This document shows, in pieces, positions 47,330 through 55,649 of a DNA stretch of 64,000 nt. The stretch comes from Streptomyces sp. DH41 (GTDB lineage: Bacteria; Actinomycetota; Actinomycetes; Streptomycetales; Streptomycetaceae), in the NCBI RefSeq assembly GCF_029813785.1, contig NZ_JARVKY010000031.1, positions 1 to 64,000 on the forward strand. The letters are read 5' to 3'. Position numbers and translations under genes: made by a program. Under the pieces are notes generated by a model. That model did no database searches. It was not told where the DNA came from and saw only the letters and a program-made list of their open reading frames with translations. How positions within the stretch are numbered: the stretch's first letter is position 1; every line of letters starts with the position of its first letter.

Positions 47330-48541
47330 ATGCCCGCATCTCCGCGCACCGCCCGGGCCATCAACGACCGGCTCGCACTGGACCTGCTCCAGCGGGAGGG
47401 TCCGTTGACGGCAGGGCGGTTGAAGCAGCTGACCGGCCTGTCCCGGCCCACCGTCGCCGACCTCGTCGAACGCCTCACCGTCTCCGGTCTGATCGAGGTG
47501 GCGGGGGAGTCCGGCGAGCAGCGCCGCGGCCCCAACGCCAAGCTGTACGGCATCGTCGCCGGGCGCGCCCATCTCGCCGCCCTCGACGTGCGCACCGAGG
47601 GCGTCGCCGTACTGGTCTCCGACCTGCTCGGCCGGGTGCTGGCCGAGGCGTCCGTGCCGATCGGCGACGGCACCGGGACGGGCCCCGCGGTGGAGCAGGC
47701 GGTGGGCCTGGTCGAGCGCGCGGCGAAGGGGGCCGGCGCCGAGCGGCTGCACACCGTCGGCATCGGCGTGCCCGGCCTGATCGACCCGGCCGGCGGTGAA
47801 CTCCGCGATTCCGGCGGTCTGCCCGAGTGGCACCGCCGGCTGATGGCCGCGTTGCAGGAGAGGTATCCCGAGGCGCGGGTCGGCGTCGAGAACGAGACCA
47901 ACCTCGCCGCCCTGGCCGAGCAGCGCGACGGGGCGGCCCGGGACCGGGACACGTTCGTCCTGCTCTGGCTCGGCCTCGGCATCGGCGCCGCGGTCGTCCT
48001 CGACGGCACCCTGCGGCGGGGTGTCTCCGGCGGCGCGGGCGAGATCGGCTTCCTGCCGGTACCGGGCACCTCCGGCCTGCCGTCGGCCACCGACTGCGAC
48101 GGCGGGTTCCACTCCGTGGCCGGGGCGGCGGCGGTGGCCGCCCTCGCGGCGCGGCACGGCGTGACGGCGGTGCCCGAGGGGCTCGAGCCGCACGCCGCCG
48201 CGCTGGTACGGGAGGCGGTGCGCAGGTCGTCGACGGACCGGGGAGGGCAACCGGATCCGGCCGCGGAGCGGTTCCTCGACGAGCTCGCCGACCGGGTCGC
48301 CGTCGGCGCCGCGGCCGTCGTGTCCGTGCTGGACCCCGGCTGCCTGGTACTGGCCGGCGAGGTCGGCCGGGCCGGCGCCGGCACGCTCGCTGCCCGCGTC
48401 CAGCACCGCCTCACCCGGATGTCACCGCTCGCCACCGAGGTACGGCCCAGCACGCTGGGCGGCGGTGCCGTACTGCGCGGGGCACTGCTCACCGCCCGCG
48501 ACCGGGCCCAGGACGTGCTGTTCGCCCCGCCGGAGCGTTAG
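47330..48541 (+). CDS. ROK-family transcriptional regulator
   Basis: A 403-aa regulator with an N-terminal winged HTH (about 10-70, GPLTAGRLKQLTGLSRPTVADLVERL) and a sugar-kinase-like ROK domain (VGIGVPGLIDPAGGEL, then NETNLAALAEQ and LGLGIGAAVVLDG). The ROK zinc motif (CxCGxxGCxE) is missing; the segment reads TDCDGGFHSVAGAAA. So zinc-dependent folding is probably lost. It is likely to repress the divergent MFS gene through the palindrome, with a sugar as signal. Confidence 0.88.
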   Translation: MPASPRTARAINDRLALDLLQREGPLTAGRLKQLTGLSRPTVADLVERLTVSGLIEVAGESGEQRRGPNAKLYGIVAGRAHLAALDVRTEGVAVLVSDLLGRVLAEASVPIGDGTGTGPAVEQAVGLVERAAKGAGAERLHTVGIGVPGLIDPAGGELRDSGGLPEWHRRLMAALQERYPEARVGVENETNLAALAEQRDGAARDRDTFVLLWLGLGIGAAVVLDGTLRRGVSGGAGEIGFLPVPGTSGLPSATDCDGGFHSVAGAAAVAALAARHGVTAVPEGLEPHAAALVREAVRRSSTDRGGQPDPAAERFLDELADRVAVGAAAVVSVLDPGCLVLAGEVGRAGAGTLAARVQHRLTRMSPLATEVRPSTLGGGAVLRGALLTARDRAQDVLFAPPER

Positions 48542-48653
48542 CTCGATCTTCAACCTGTGCGGCGTGGGCGGCTCACCGGCAGCCGCGCGCGGCCGCCCCC
48601 GCACCGGGCCGTACGGAACTGGTGGCCGACCGGCCCTCTCGTCGCCCGCCCTC

Positions 48654-49088
48654 TCAGGGCGCCGGCCGCCGCGCCGTGTGGCCGGACTCCCGGAAGGCAC
48701 CCCCGTCCGCCGCCGCCCACAGCAGGACCGCCGGCAGCAGCACCGCCGCTCCCAGCAGCACCATGAATCCCGCGCCGCTCGCCGCCGACAGGGGCTCCAG
48801 ATGCCGGGCGTGGAAGAGGAGATGGACGACGGAGGACACCAGGTAGGCCACCAGGGCGGTGACCACCAGCCGCCGTTCCATCGCCGCCACCGCCGCGCAC
48901 AGCACCACGGCGAGAGCCAGGCTGGCCCCGCCGAAGTCCCGCAGCAGGTGCTCGTTGTAGGGCGGCAGGTGCGACACCCAGGGCCACTTCCAGAACAGCT
49001 CGGGCAGCAGCAGGACCCACAGCCCCAGCACCACCTGCGCGCCGGCCAGCAGCCCCAGGCCCGTCCGCAGCCACGCCCGTCCGCTCAT
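48654..49088 (-). CDS. Small four-helix membrane protein
   Basis: A 144-aa integral membrane protein with about four helices. It contains WPWVSHLPPYNEHLLRDFGG, a conserved stretch I have seen in uncharacterised actinobacterial membrane proteins, and repeated helix-rich segments (LALAVVLCAAVAAMERRLV). Function unknown. ATG at 49088 has GGAGG upstream; an in-frame start 15 codons earlier is possible. The 112 bp between the ROK gene stop and this gene hold nothing I can identify. Confidence 0.72.
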   Translation of the reverse strand: MSGRAWLRTGLGLLAGAQVVLGLWVLLLPELFWKWPWVSHLPPYNEHLLRDFGGASLALAVVLCAAVAAMERRLVVTALVAYLVSSVVHLLFHARHLEPLSAASGAGFMVLLGAAVLLPAVLLWAAADGGAFRESGHTARRPAP

Positions 49089-49327
49089 CCGCTCCGCCTC
49101 CGAGTCCCACCGTCGAACCGCACCGACGGACACTCCCTGAACGCCCCCGGCCGGGGCGCGAGGTGTCCGCCCGTGCGGAGACCCGGGTAAGTCTTCCCCG
49201 CGAGCGGCACCTTCACCGGTGGGCCGGCCCGGACGGCGACGAACGGGTCCGGTGGCGCTCGGACTCCTCGGCGATCACGGTCGTCACATCCTCACCCCAG
49301 GCGTCCGGCGAAGGCGTATGGAGAGAC

Positions 49328-49362
49328 CCGGCGGCGGGCAAGGGCTCCGTCACCGCCGCCGG
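49328..49362 (-). terminator. Terminator of the chitinase gene
   Basis: A perfect 10-bp stem CCGGCGGCGG / CCGCCGCCGG encloses a 15-nt loop, starting 16 bp past the chitinase stop on the minus strand. The rest of 49089-49378 holds no convincing gene. Confidence 0.7.
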
Positions 49363-49378
49363 GCCGGTCTTGCCGGGG

Positions 49379-51760
49379 TCAGCAGGCGCCGAGGTCCTGC
49401 CAGACGCCCCACTCACCGGTGGTGCCGGGCTCCTCGCCCTTCGTCCACCATTTGGACTTCCACGAGTGCCCCTCGTGGGACACCGTGCTGCCACTGCCGT
49501 ATTCCGCGGCCGCCGCCCAGGCCGGTGCCGCGCACTGCCCGGCGCCGTCCGTCGGGCTCGGGCTGGGGCTCGGGCCCGGCGACTGAGTGCCCGTGGGCGT
49601 GGGGGTCGGTGCCGGAGTCTGAGCCCCGGGGTCGACCACGGTCGTGCCCCGGGCCAGGTCGCCCGCCAGGGCGTACGTCTTCCCGCCGAACGCCACCGTC
49701 CAGTTCGACGGCGTCGACACCGGCAGGTAGTAGACGAAGTCCACCGTCGTGGACGCGCCCGGCGCCAGCGACTGCCAGGCCGGCAGCTTCAGCGACACCC
49801 GGTGGTAGTCGCCCTTCAGCCCGCCCGCGTTGCCGCCCGTGTGGTCGCTGCGGATCACCGACGTGCCCCAGCCGGACTGGTCCTTGGCGTTGCCGGGCGC
49901 GGAGGTGGCGTAGTCGAACCGGAACTCCGTACCGCCGGGCAGCGCCGTCTTCGTGTTGTTGGTGATCTTCAGCTTGGGGCTGATCGGGTAGTTGGAGTCG
50001 CCGAGCGGGAACTCCCCGAACTCCACGTCGATGTCGAGCGCCTCGGCCGGCATGTCGATCGTGGCGCGCTCGGCACCGTAGGGGGAGGCGTTCTTGAACG
50101 TGTCGTACATCGTGTCGGTCAGCGTCGAGCCGGGCACGTACTGACCCTTGCCCGCGTCCCAGGCGTAGTCGCCCGCGAGCTCCCACACCATCGTGCCGCC
50201 GATGCCGCGGTCGACGACGTAGTCGGCCTTGGCCTGGACCGACTGCTCGTCCTCGGTGGACAGGAAGACCTTCTTCTCGGCGTTCCACAGCCAGGGCGCG
50301 ACCAGCGTGGAGTCGTACTTGCGGGCGTACGTGCCGGTCAGCTTCGTGTCGGCCGGGAAGCCGTAGTCGGTGACGTAGTCGCCGACGACGCCCTTCTCCA
50401 GGTTCTTCGCGTGCCACATCGGGTTGGAGCCCGCGGGCGACTCGTCGCCGTCGGTGTCCAGGTCGTGCCACAGGTTGTCGATGCCGACCGCGCCGTCACC
50501 GCACTTGGTCAGGCCGGAGCCGGCCGGGCAGTCCGTGGAGGGTGCCTTGCCCCAGAGCCCGTCGGTGCCGCCGGTGACGTTCTTGAAGCCCCGCGTGTAG
50601 TAGGGCAGCCCGATGTTGATGCGCCCGGCCGGCATCGAGCCGCGGAAGTAGTGGTACGCCCAGTCGGTGTTGAGGTACCCGATACCGCCGTACTGGGAGG
50701 TGGAGTACACGCCCCCGGCGGCGAGTTCGGGGTCCTTGCCGTCGTCGAAGAGGGAGGCGTTCGGGCCGACGTACTCGTTCCAGGCGCCGTGCAGGTCGTA
50801 CGACATGATGTTGACGTAGTCCAGGTACTTCTGGACCTGGAAGGTCTCCATGCCGCGCAGCAGGTATCCGGAGGACGGCGCGGCGACGGAGAGGAGGTAG
50901 TGCCTGCCGTCCGCGGCGCCCGCGCGGTCGAGCTTCTCGCGCAGCGTCTTCATCAGGGCCGCGTAGCCCTCGACCAGCCCGGCCCGGCGGCCGTTCGCGA
51001 AGGACCAGTCGAGCGGGTTGCCCGCGTCCTTCATCGTCGTCGGGTACTCGTAGTCGATGTCCACGCCGTTGAAGCCGTACTTCCGGACGAAGTCGACCGC
51101 GGAGTCCGCGAAGGTCTCGATGCCGGCCTGGTTGACCGAGCCGTCGGCGTTGGTGGCCATCGAGTAGAAGCCGCCCGAGTCCACGCGCGTGCCGTCGTCG
51201 GCGAAGTAGCCGCCCGTCTCCGCCCAGCCGCCCACCGAGATCATCGTCTTGACGTCCGGGTGCTGCTTCTTGAACTTGGTCAGCTGGTTGAAGTGGCCCT
51301 TGTAGGGGAGGGCCGGGTCCATCTCGGCGCCCTCGACCCCCGGCCACGTCATGCCGGTCGCCGGGTTCTTCTCGCTGTCCGGGCCCACGGAGAGCTTGTT
51401 CTCGCCGTCGACGTGGGCGAAGGCGTAGTTGATGTGGGTGATCTTGTCCCACGGGATGTCGGAGGCGAGATAGGCGGGCTTGCCGTCCTTGCCGGTGCGC
51501 CAGCTCGTGAAGTAGCCGATCACGCGGCGCGGGTGGTCGGCGCCCATCCTCTCCCGGCCCGCAAAGTCGTAGACCGAGCAGTAGGGGACGTCGACGCCGG
51601 GGGTCCGGTAGAGCCCGTCGGGGCGACAGGTCTCCTGGTCGGCGGCTTGCGAGGCGGTCGCCGGAAGGCCGGCGAGCAGCAGGCCGGCGACGGCGGCGGC
51701 AGCCGCGAACAGGGCCGGCCCCGCTCTGTGGCGGGATCTGGAGCGTGACGGGGAAGGCAC
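49379..51760 (-). CDS. Secreted GH18 chitinase with carbohydrate-binding C-terminus
   Basis: A 793-aa exported chitinase. The signal peptide covers about residues 1-40 (basic start, long Ala/Leu core). GH18 follows (about 75-560), with catalytic DGxDxDxE seen as NGVDIDYEYP, acid Glu near residue 236. A beta-sandwich-like domain (about 565-700) may be a chitin- or cellulose-binding module. A Pro/Thr/Ser linker leads to a short C-terminal CBM5/12-type domain with Trp residues (SWKSKWWTKGEEP). The promoter carries DasR-like repeats, so N-acetylglucosamine probably induces it. Start ATG at 51760. Confidence 0.92.
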   Translation of the reverse strand: MPSPSRSRSRHRAGPALFAAAAAVAGLLLAGLPATASQAADQETCRPDGLYRTPGVDVPYCSVYDFAGRERMGADHPRRVIGYFTSWRTGKDGKPAYLASDIPWDKITHINYAFAHVDGENKLSVGPDSEKNPATGMTWPGVEGAEMDPALPYKGHFNQLTKFKKQHPDVKTMISVGGWAETGGYFADDGTRVDSGGFYSMATNADGSVNQAGIETFADSAVDFVRKYGFNGVDIDYEYPTTMKDAGNPLDWSFANGRRAGLVEGYAALMKTLREKLDRAGAADGRHYLLSVAAPSSGYLLRGMETFQVQKYLDYVNIMSYDLHGAWNEYVGPNASLFDDGKDPELAAGGVYSTSQYGGIGYLNTDWAYHYFRGSMPAGRINIGLPYYTRGFKNVTGGTDGLWGKAPSTDCPAGSGLTKCGDGAVGIDNLWHDLDTDGDESPAGSNPMWHAKNLEKGVVGDYVTDYGFPADTKLTGTYARKYDSTLVAPWLWNAEKKVFLSTEDEQSVQAKADYVVDRGIGGTMVWELAGDYAWDAGKGQYVPGSTLTDTMYDTFKNASPYGAERATIDMPAEALDIDVEFGEFPLGDSNYPISPKLKITNNTKTALPGGTEFRFDYATSAPGNAKDQSGWGTSVIRSDHTGGNAGGLKGDYHRVSLKLPAWQSLAPGASTTVDFVYYLPVSTPSNWTVAFGGKTYALAGDLARGTTVVDPGAQTPAPTPTPTGTQSPGPSPSPSPTDGAGQCAAPAWAAAAEYGSGSTVSHEGHSWKSKWWTKGEEPGTTGEWGVWQDLGAC

Positions 51761-51790
51761 AGTCGGTTCCTCTCCACGGAAGTTGCGCAG

Positions 51791-51835
51791 ACCCTAGAGA
51801 GGACTAGACCAGTCAGTCAATAGGTATGGACCAAT
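51791..51835 (-). promoter_or_regulatory. Chitinase promoter with two DasR-type direct repeats
   Basis: On the minus strand, ATTGGTCCATACCTAT (51820-51835) and ACTGGTCTAGTCCTCT (51798-51813) each resemble the DasR site ACTGGTCTAGACCACT and lie 22 bp apart. A -35 TTGACT (51815-51820) and -10 TAGGGT (51791-51796) are 18 bp apart, with the repeats overlapping this promoter. This matches the known Streptomyces chitinase promoter layout. Confidence 0.8.
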
Positions 51836-51978
51836 TGCAAGGTGGGGTGGGAGAAGCCCAGTTGAGGACGGTCGCGGCACGGCCGGGTCCGCCGTGGCAG
51901 CGTTCTGTGAGCCACTCCACACACTCCGTCCGCATGGACGGCGATCAGGCGTGGCACACTGGCCCTGTACCAGAAGCA

Positions 51979-52105
51979 GCGCACTCCGGGGTCGGTGAAA
52001 GTCCGAACCGGCGGTTACAGTCCGCGACCCGGTCGCTTCCAGCGGCCGGTTGACCAGGTGAAATTCCTGGACCGACGGTTAAAGTCCGGATGGGAGGCAG
52101 TGCGC
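51979..52105 (+). ncRNA. FMN riboswitch (RFN element)
   Basis: The element has its closing stem GCGCACT / AGTGCGC (51979-51985 and 52099-52105), and the conserved blocks GGTGAAAGTCCGAACCGGCGG, TGACCAGGTGAAATTCCTGG and AGTCCGGATGGGAGGCAGTG. It lies before the riboflavin operon. FMN binding should lower expression. Downstream, CGGGCGAGC can pair with GCTCGCCCG (about 52107-52150), which may be the switching hairpin. Confidence 0.95.
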
Positions 52106-52258
52106 GGCGGGCGAGCACACGTGCGCGCCGCCGACCTCTGGGCTCGCCCGTTGCCGGGCGGGTCCCGTCCGGCGTCGTTCCCGGTGTTCTCGCTCGCGAT
52201 ATCTGTCGTTCCCGACAGCCCCGGAGTCCGTGCCCGAAGAGGCAGGAGGACCCGGGAA

Positions 52259-52861
52259 GTGTTCACCGGAATCGTCGAAGAGCTGGGCGAGATCACCGCC
52301 GTCGAGACCCTCGACGACGCCTGTCGCTTCCGCCTGCGCGGCCCCGTGGTCACCGAAGGCGCACGGCACGGCGACTCGATCGCCGTCAACGGCGTCTGCC
52401 TCACGGTCGTCGACCACGAGGGCGACGAGTTCACCGCGGACGTGATGGCGGAGACCCTGCACCGCTCCAGCCTGGGCGTCCTCACCACCGGCTCCCGCGT
52501 CAACCTGGAGCGGCCCACCGCCGTCGGCGCCCGCCTCGGCGGGCACATCGTGCAGGGCCATGTCGACGGCACCGGCGAGATCCTGGAGCGCAAGCCCTCC
52601 GAGCACTGGGAGCTCGTGAGGATCTCCCTGCCCGAGGACCTTGCCCGCTACGTCGTGGAGAAGGGCTCCATCACCGTCGACGGCATCAGCCTCACCGTCG
52701 TCGACGCCGGCCCCGACTTCTTCACCGTCAGCCTCATCCCCACCACCCTCGCCCTGACCACGCTCGGCCTGAAGCAGCCCGGCGACCCGGTCAACCTCGA
52801 GGTGGACGTCATCGCCAAGTACGTCGAGCGCCTGCTCGGCACCCAGGGGGGCACCCGGTGA
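52259..52861 (+). CDS. ribE: Riboflavin synthase alpha subunit
   Basis: RibE dismutates two 6,7-dimethyl-8-ribityllumazine molecules to riboflavin. The 200-aa protein shows the duplicated beta-barrel halves: MFTGIVEELGEI at the start and GSITVDGISLTVVD in the second half, with VNGVCLTVVD in the first. Trimer active-site segments are intact. GTG start with GGAGGA upstream. It is the first gene after the FMN riboswitch. Confidence 0.95.
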   Translation: MFTGIVEELGEITAVETLDDACRFRLRGPVVTEGARHGDSIAVNGVCLTVVDHEGDEFTADVMAETLHRSSLGVLTTGSRVNLERPTAVGARLGGHIVQGHVDGTGEILERKPSEHWELVRISLPEDLARYVVEKGSITVDGISLTVVDAGPDFFTVSLIPTTLALTTLGLKQPGDPVNLEVDVIAKYVERLLGTQGGTR

Positions 52862-53502
52862 ACTGGCTCAACTCCGAGGCGTTCACGCTCTTCGACCAGC
52901 ACATCAAGTGGTCGGACATGATCGGCAACGTGATCGGCCTGCTCGGCCTCGCGCTCGGCTGGCGGCGCTCCCTCTGGACCTGGCCCGTGCAGTTCGTCTC
53001 CGGACTCGTCCTCTTCACGGCCTTCGCCACCGCCCACCTCTCCGGCAGCGCGGGCAAGCAGATCGTCGTCATGGTCGTCGCCGCCTGGGGCTTCTGGCAG
53101 TGGAACCGCGGCCGGCAGCAGACGCAGGACGGGTCCATCGCCGTCCGGTTCGCCACCTGGCGCGAGCGCGGCGCCCTGCTCGCCGCCGCCGCGGTCGGCA
53201 CCCTCGCGGTCGGCGGCCTGTTCACCGCCTTCCCGACCCTGTCCTGGGACCCCTGGCCGGACGCGTACATCTTCGTCGGCACCGTCGTCGCCATGTACGC
53301 CCAGGCACGCGGCATGGTCGAGTTCTGGTTCGCCTGGCTGCTGGTCGACCTGGTCGGCGTCCCGCTGAACTTCGCCAACGGCTTCGCCTTCTCCGGCTTC
53401 GTCTACGTCATCTACGGCGCGCTCGTCCTGTGGGGCCTGCGCGACTGGTGGCTGCGCTCCCGCACCGCGGCGCGGCCCGTCCCGGAAGGAGCGCCCGCAT
53501 GA
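52858..53502 (+). CDS. ribM: PnuC-type riboflavin transporter RibM
   Basis: A 214-aa membrane protein of the PnuC family with about seven helices. It has the conserved stretch WPVQFVSGLVLFTAF, and WGFWQWNRG matching the family (WxxWxxG-like) signature. Actinobacterial PnuC homologues in riboflavin operons (RibM/PnuX) take up riboflavin or roseoflavin; the FMN riboswitch context supports this. GTG overlaps the ribE stop. Confidence 0.85.
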   Translation: MNWLNSEAFTLFDQHIKWSDMIGNVIGLLGLALGWRRSLWTWPVQFVSGLVLFTAFATAHLSGSAGKQIVVMVVAAWGFWQWNRGRQQTQDGSIAVRFATWRERGALLAAAAVGTLAVGGLFTAFPTLSWDPWPDAYIFVGTVVAMYAQARGMVEFWFAWLLVDLVGVPLNFANGFAFSGFVYVIYGALVLWGLRDWWLRSRTAARPVPEGAPA

Positions 53503-54788
53503 GTACGGCACCCATCCTCTACAGCACCGACGGCCTCGACGACCTGGCCCTCGACCCGATCGAACAGGCCATCGCGGACATCGCCGCCGGCCGCCCGGTC
53601 GTGGTCGTCGACGACGAGGACCGCGAGAACGAGGGCGACCTCGTCATCGCCGCCGAGAAGGCGACCGAGGAGATCGTCGCCTTCATGATGAGCGAGTGCC
53701 GCGGCCTGATCTGCGCCCCCATGGAGGGCGACGAACTGGACCGGCTCCGCCTCCCGCAGATGGTCGACGACAACACCGAGTCGATGAAGACCGCCTTCAC
53801 CGTCTCCGTGGACGCCACCGCCGCGCACGGCGTCAGCACCGGCATCTCCGCCTCCGACCGCGCCACCACCCTCCAGCTCCTGGCGAGCGGCGCCGCCGAG
53901 CCCACCGACCTGGTCCGGCCCGGCCACATCTTCCCGCTGCGCGCCCGCTCCGGCGGCGTGCTCGTCCGAGGCGGCCACACCGAGGCCGCCGTCGACCTCG
54001 CCCGCCTCGCGGGCCTGCGCCCGGCCGGCGCCATCGTCGAGATCGCCGGCGAGGACGGGCGCATGCTGCGGCTGCCCGAGCTGATCCCGTTCGCCCGTAA
54101 GCACGGCCTGACGATCATCTCCATCGAGGACCTCATCGCCTACCGCCGCAGCGAGGAGCCCACCGTCCGCCGCGAGGCCGAGGTCCGCCTGCCCACCCGG
54201 CACGGCGAGTTCACCGCGTACGGCTACCGCTCCACCGTCGACGGCGTCGAGCACGTCGCCCTCGTGCACGGGGACATCGGTGAGGGGAAGGACGTCCTGG
54301 TCCGCATTCACTCCGAGTGCCTCACCGGCGACGTCTTCGGCTCCCAGCGCTGCGACTGCGGCCCCCAGCTGGACGCCTCCCTGGACCGCATCCAGGCCGA
54401 GGGCAGGGGCGTCGTGGTCTACCTGCGCGGTCACGAGGGACGCGGCATCGGCCTGATGTCCAAGCTGCGCGCCTACGAGCTCCAGGAGCGCGGCCGGGAC
54501 ACCCTCGACGCCAACCTGGAACTCGGCCTGCCCGCCGACGCCCGTGACTACGGCGCCGGCGCCCAGATCCTGACCGACCTCGGCGTGCGCGCCGTGCGCC
54601 TGATGACCAACAACCCGGACAAGAGCGACGCCCTCGAACGGCACGGCATCGAGGTCACCGGCCGCGAGCCGATGCCCGTCCAGGCCGGCGAGCACAACCT
54701 CCGCTACCTGCGCACCAAGCGGGACCGGATGGGACACGACCTGCCCTGGCTGGACACGACGCCCGTGTCCACCTGCGGCAACCAGTAA
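53499..54788 (+). CDS. ribBA: Bifunctional DHBP synthase / GTP cyclohydrolase II
   Basis: RibBA starts riboflavin synthesis from both sides: the N-terminal half makes 3,4-dihydroxy-2-butanone 4-phosphate from ribulose 5-phosphate (DDEDRENEGDLVIAAE). The C-terminal half opens GTP (zinc ligands in CLTGDVFGSQRCDCGPQLD and HEGRGIGLMSKL). Length 429 aa is normal. ATG start overlaps the ribM stop. Confidence 0.96.
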   Translation: MSTAPILYSTDGLDDLALDPIEQAIADIAAGRPVVVVDDEDRENEGDLVIAAEKATEEIVAFMMSECRGLICAPMEGDELDRLRLPQMVDDNTESMKTAFTVSVDATAAHGVSTGISASDRATTLQLLASGAAEPTDLVRPGHIFPLRARSGGVLVRGGHTEAAVDLARLAGLRPAGAIVEIAGEDGRMLRLPELIPFARKHGLTIISIEDLIAYRRSEEPTVRREAEVRLPTRHGEFTAYGYRSTVDGVEHVALVHGDIGEGKDVLVRIHSECLTGDVFGSQRCDCGPQLDASLDRIQAEGRGVVVYLRGHEGRGIGLMSKLRAYELQERGRDTLDANLELGLPADARDYGAGAQILTDLGVRAVRLMTNNPDKSDALERHGIEVTGREPMPVQAGEHNLRYLRTKRDRMGHDLPWLDTTPVSTCGNQ

Positions 54789-54809
54789 GCAAGCAACGCG
54801 AGGAGAGAC

Positions 54810-55295
54810 GTGAGCGGCAAGGGTGCACCGGAGCTGTCCGTACGCAACGTGGGCGACCTGCGGGTCGCCGTCGTCGCGGCGCAGTGGCACGACAAGGTGA
54901 TGGACGGACTGGTGGACGGCGCCCTGCGCGCCCTGCGTGAGCTGGGCATCGACGAGCCGACCCTGCTCAGGGTCCCCGGCAGCTTCGAGCTCCCGGTCGT
55001 CGCCAAGGTCCTCGCCGGGCGCGGCTACGACGCGATCGTCGCCCTCGGCGTCGTCATCCGCGGCGGGACCCCCCACTTCGACTACGTGTGCCAGGGGGTG
55101 ACCCAGGGGCTCACCCAGGTCTCGGTCGACACCGGTGTCCCCATCGGCTTCGGCGTGCTCACCTGCGACACCGAGGAGCAGGCCCTGGACCGGGCCGGCA
55201 TCGAGGGCTCCCGCGAGGACAAGGGACACGAGGCGGTGACCGCGGCCGTCGCCACGGCGGCCACGCTCCGCTCAGTATCCGAACCGTGGCGTTAG
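54810..55295 (+). CDS. ribH: 6,7-dimethyl-8-ribityllumazine synthase
   Basis: RibH condenses the two RibBA-derived intermediates to lumazine. The 161-aa protein has VPGSFELPVVAK and GVVIRGGTPHFDYVC (the phosphate-binding and active-site His). GTG start with GAGGAGAG upstream. It closes the riboflavin operon. No ribD (deaminase/reductase) is present in this window. Confidence 0.95.
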   Translation: MSGKGAPELSVRNVGDLRVAVVAAQWHDKVMDGLVDGALRALRELGIDEPTLLRVPGSFELPVVAKVLAGRGYDAIVALGVVIRGGTPHFDYVCQGVTQGLTQVSVDTGVPIGFGVLTCDTEEQALDRAGIEGSREDKGHEAVTAAVATAATLRSVSEPWR

Positions 55296-55329
55296 GCCGG
55301 TCGGCACTACGCGTAAAGTGGGCGCCACC

Positions 55330-55602
55330 ATGTCCAATAAGACTTTCGAGGAGCTCTTCACCGAGCTCCAGCACAAGGCCGCGAACGGCGACCCCGCCAC
55401 CTCCCGCACCGCCGAGCTGGTGGACAAGGGGGTCCATGCCATCGGCAAGAAGGTCGTCGAGGAGGCCGCCGAGGTCTGGATGGCCGCCGAGTACGAGGGC
55501 AAGGAGGCGGCGGCCGAGGAGATCTCCCAGCTGCTGTACCACGTCCAGGTGATGATGGTCGCCCGCGGGATCTCCCTGGACGACGTCTACGCCCACCTGT
55601 AA
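55330..55602 (+). CDS. hisE: Phosphoribosyl-ATP pyrophosphohydrolase
   Basis: HisE hydrolyses phosphoribosyl-ATP to phosphoribosyl-AMP, the second step of histidine synthesis. The 90-aa protein has the metal motif KVVEEAAEVWMAA (EExxE-like) and EEISQLLYH. ATG at 55330 is preceded by a possible -10 (TAAAGT at about 55312-55317) close to the start, so a short leader or leaderless mRNA is likely. It pairs with hisG. Confidence 0.94.
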   Translation: MSNKTFEELFTELQHKAANGDPATSRTAELVDKGVHAIGKKVVEEAAEVWMAAEYEGKEAAAEEISQLLYHVQVMMVARGISLDDVYAHL

Positions 55603-55649
55603 AGCCGAACCCCTTTCTTCAACCCCTTCACACAAAGGAAGCCGACCTC

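Noticed and set aside
49213..49494. 93-codon open frame on the minus strand after the chitinase
   Set aside because: It overlaps the chitinase 3' end and the terminator hairpin, has no ribosome binding site and no family resemblance.
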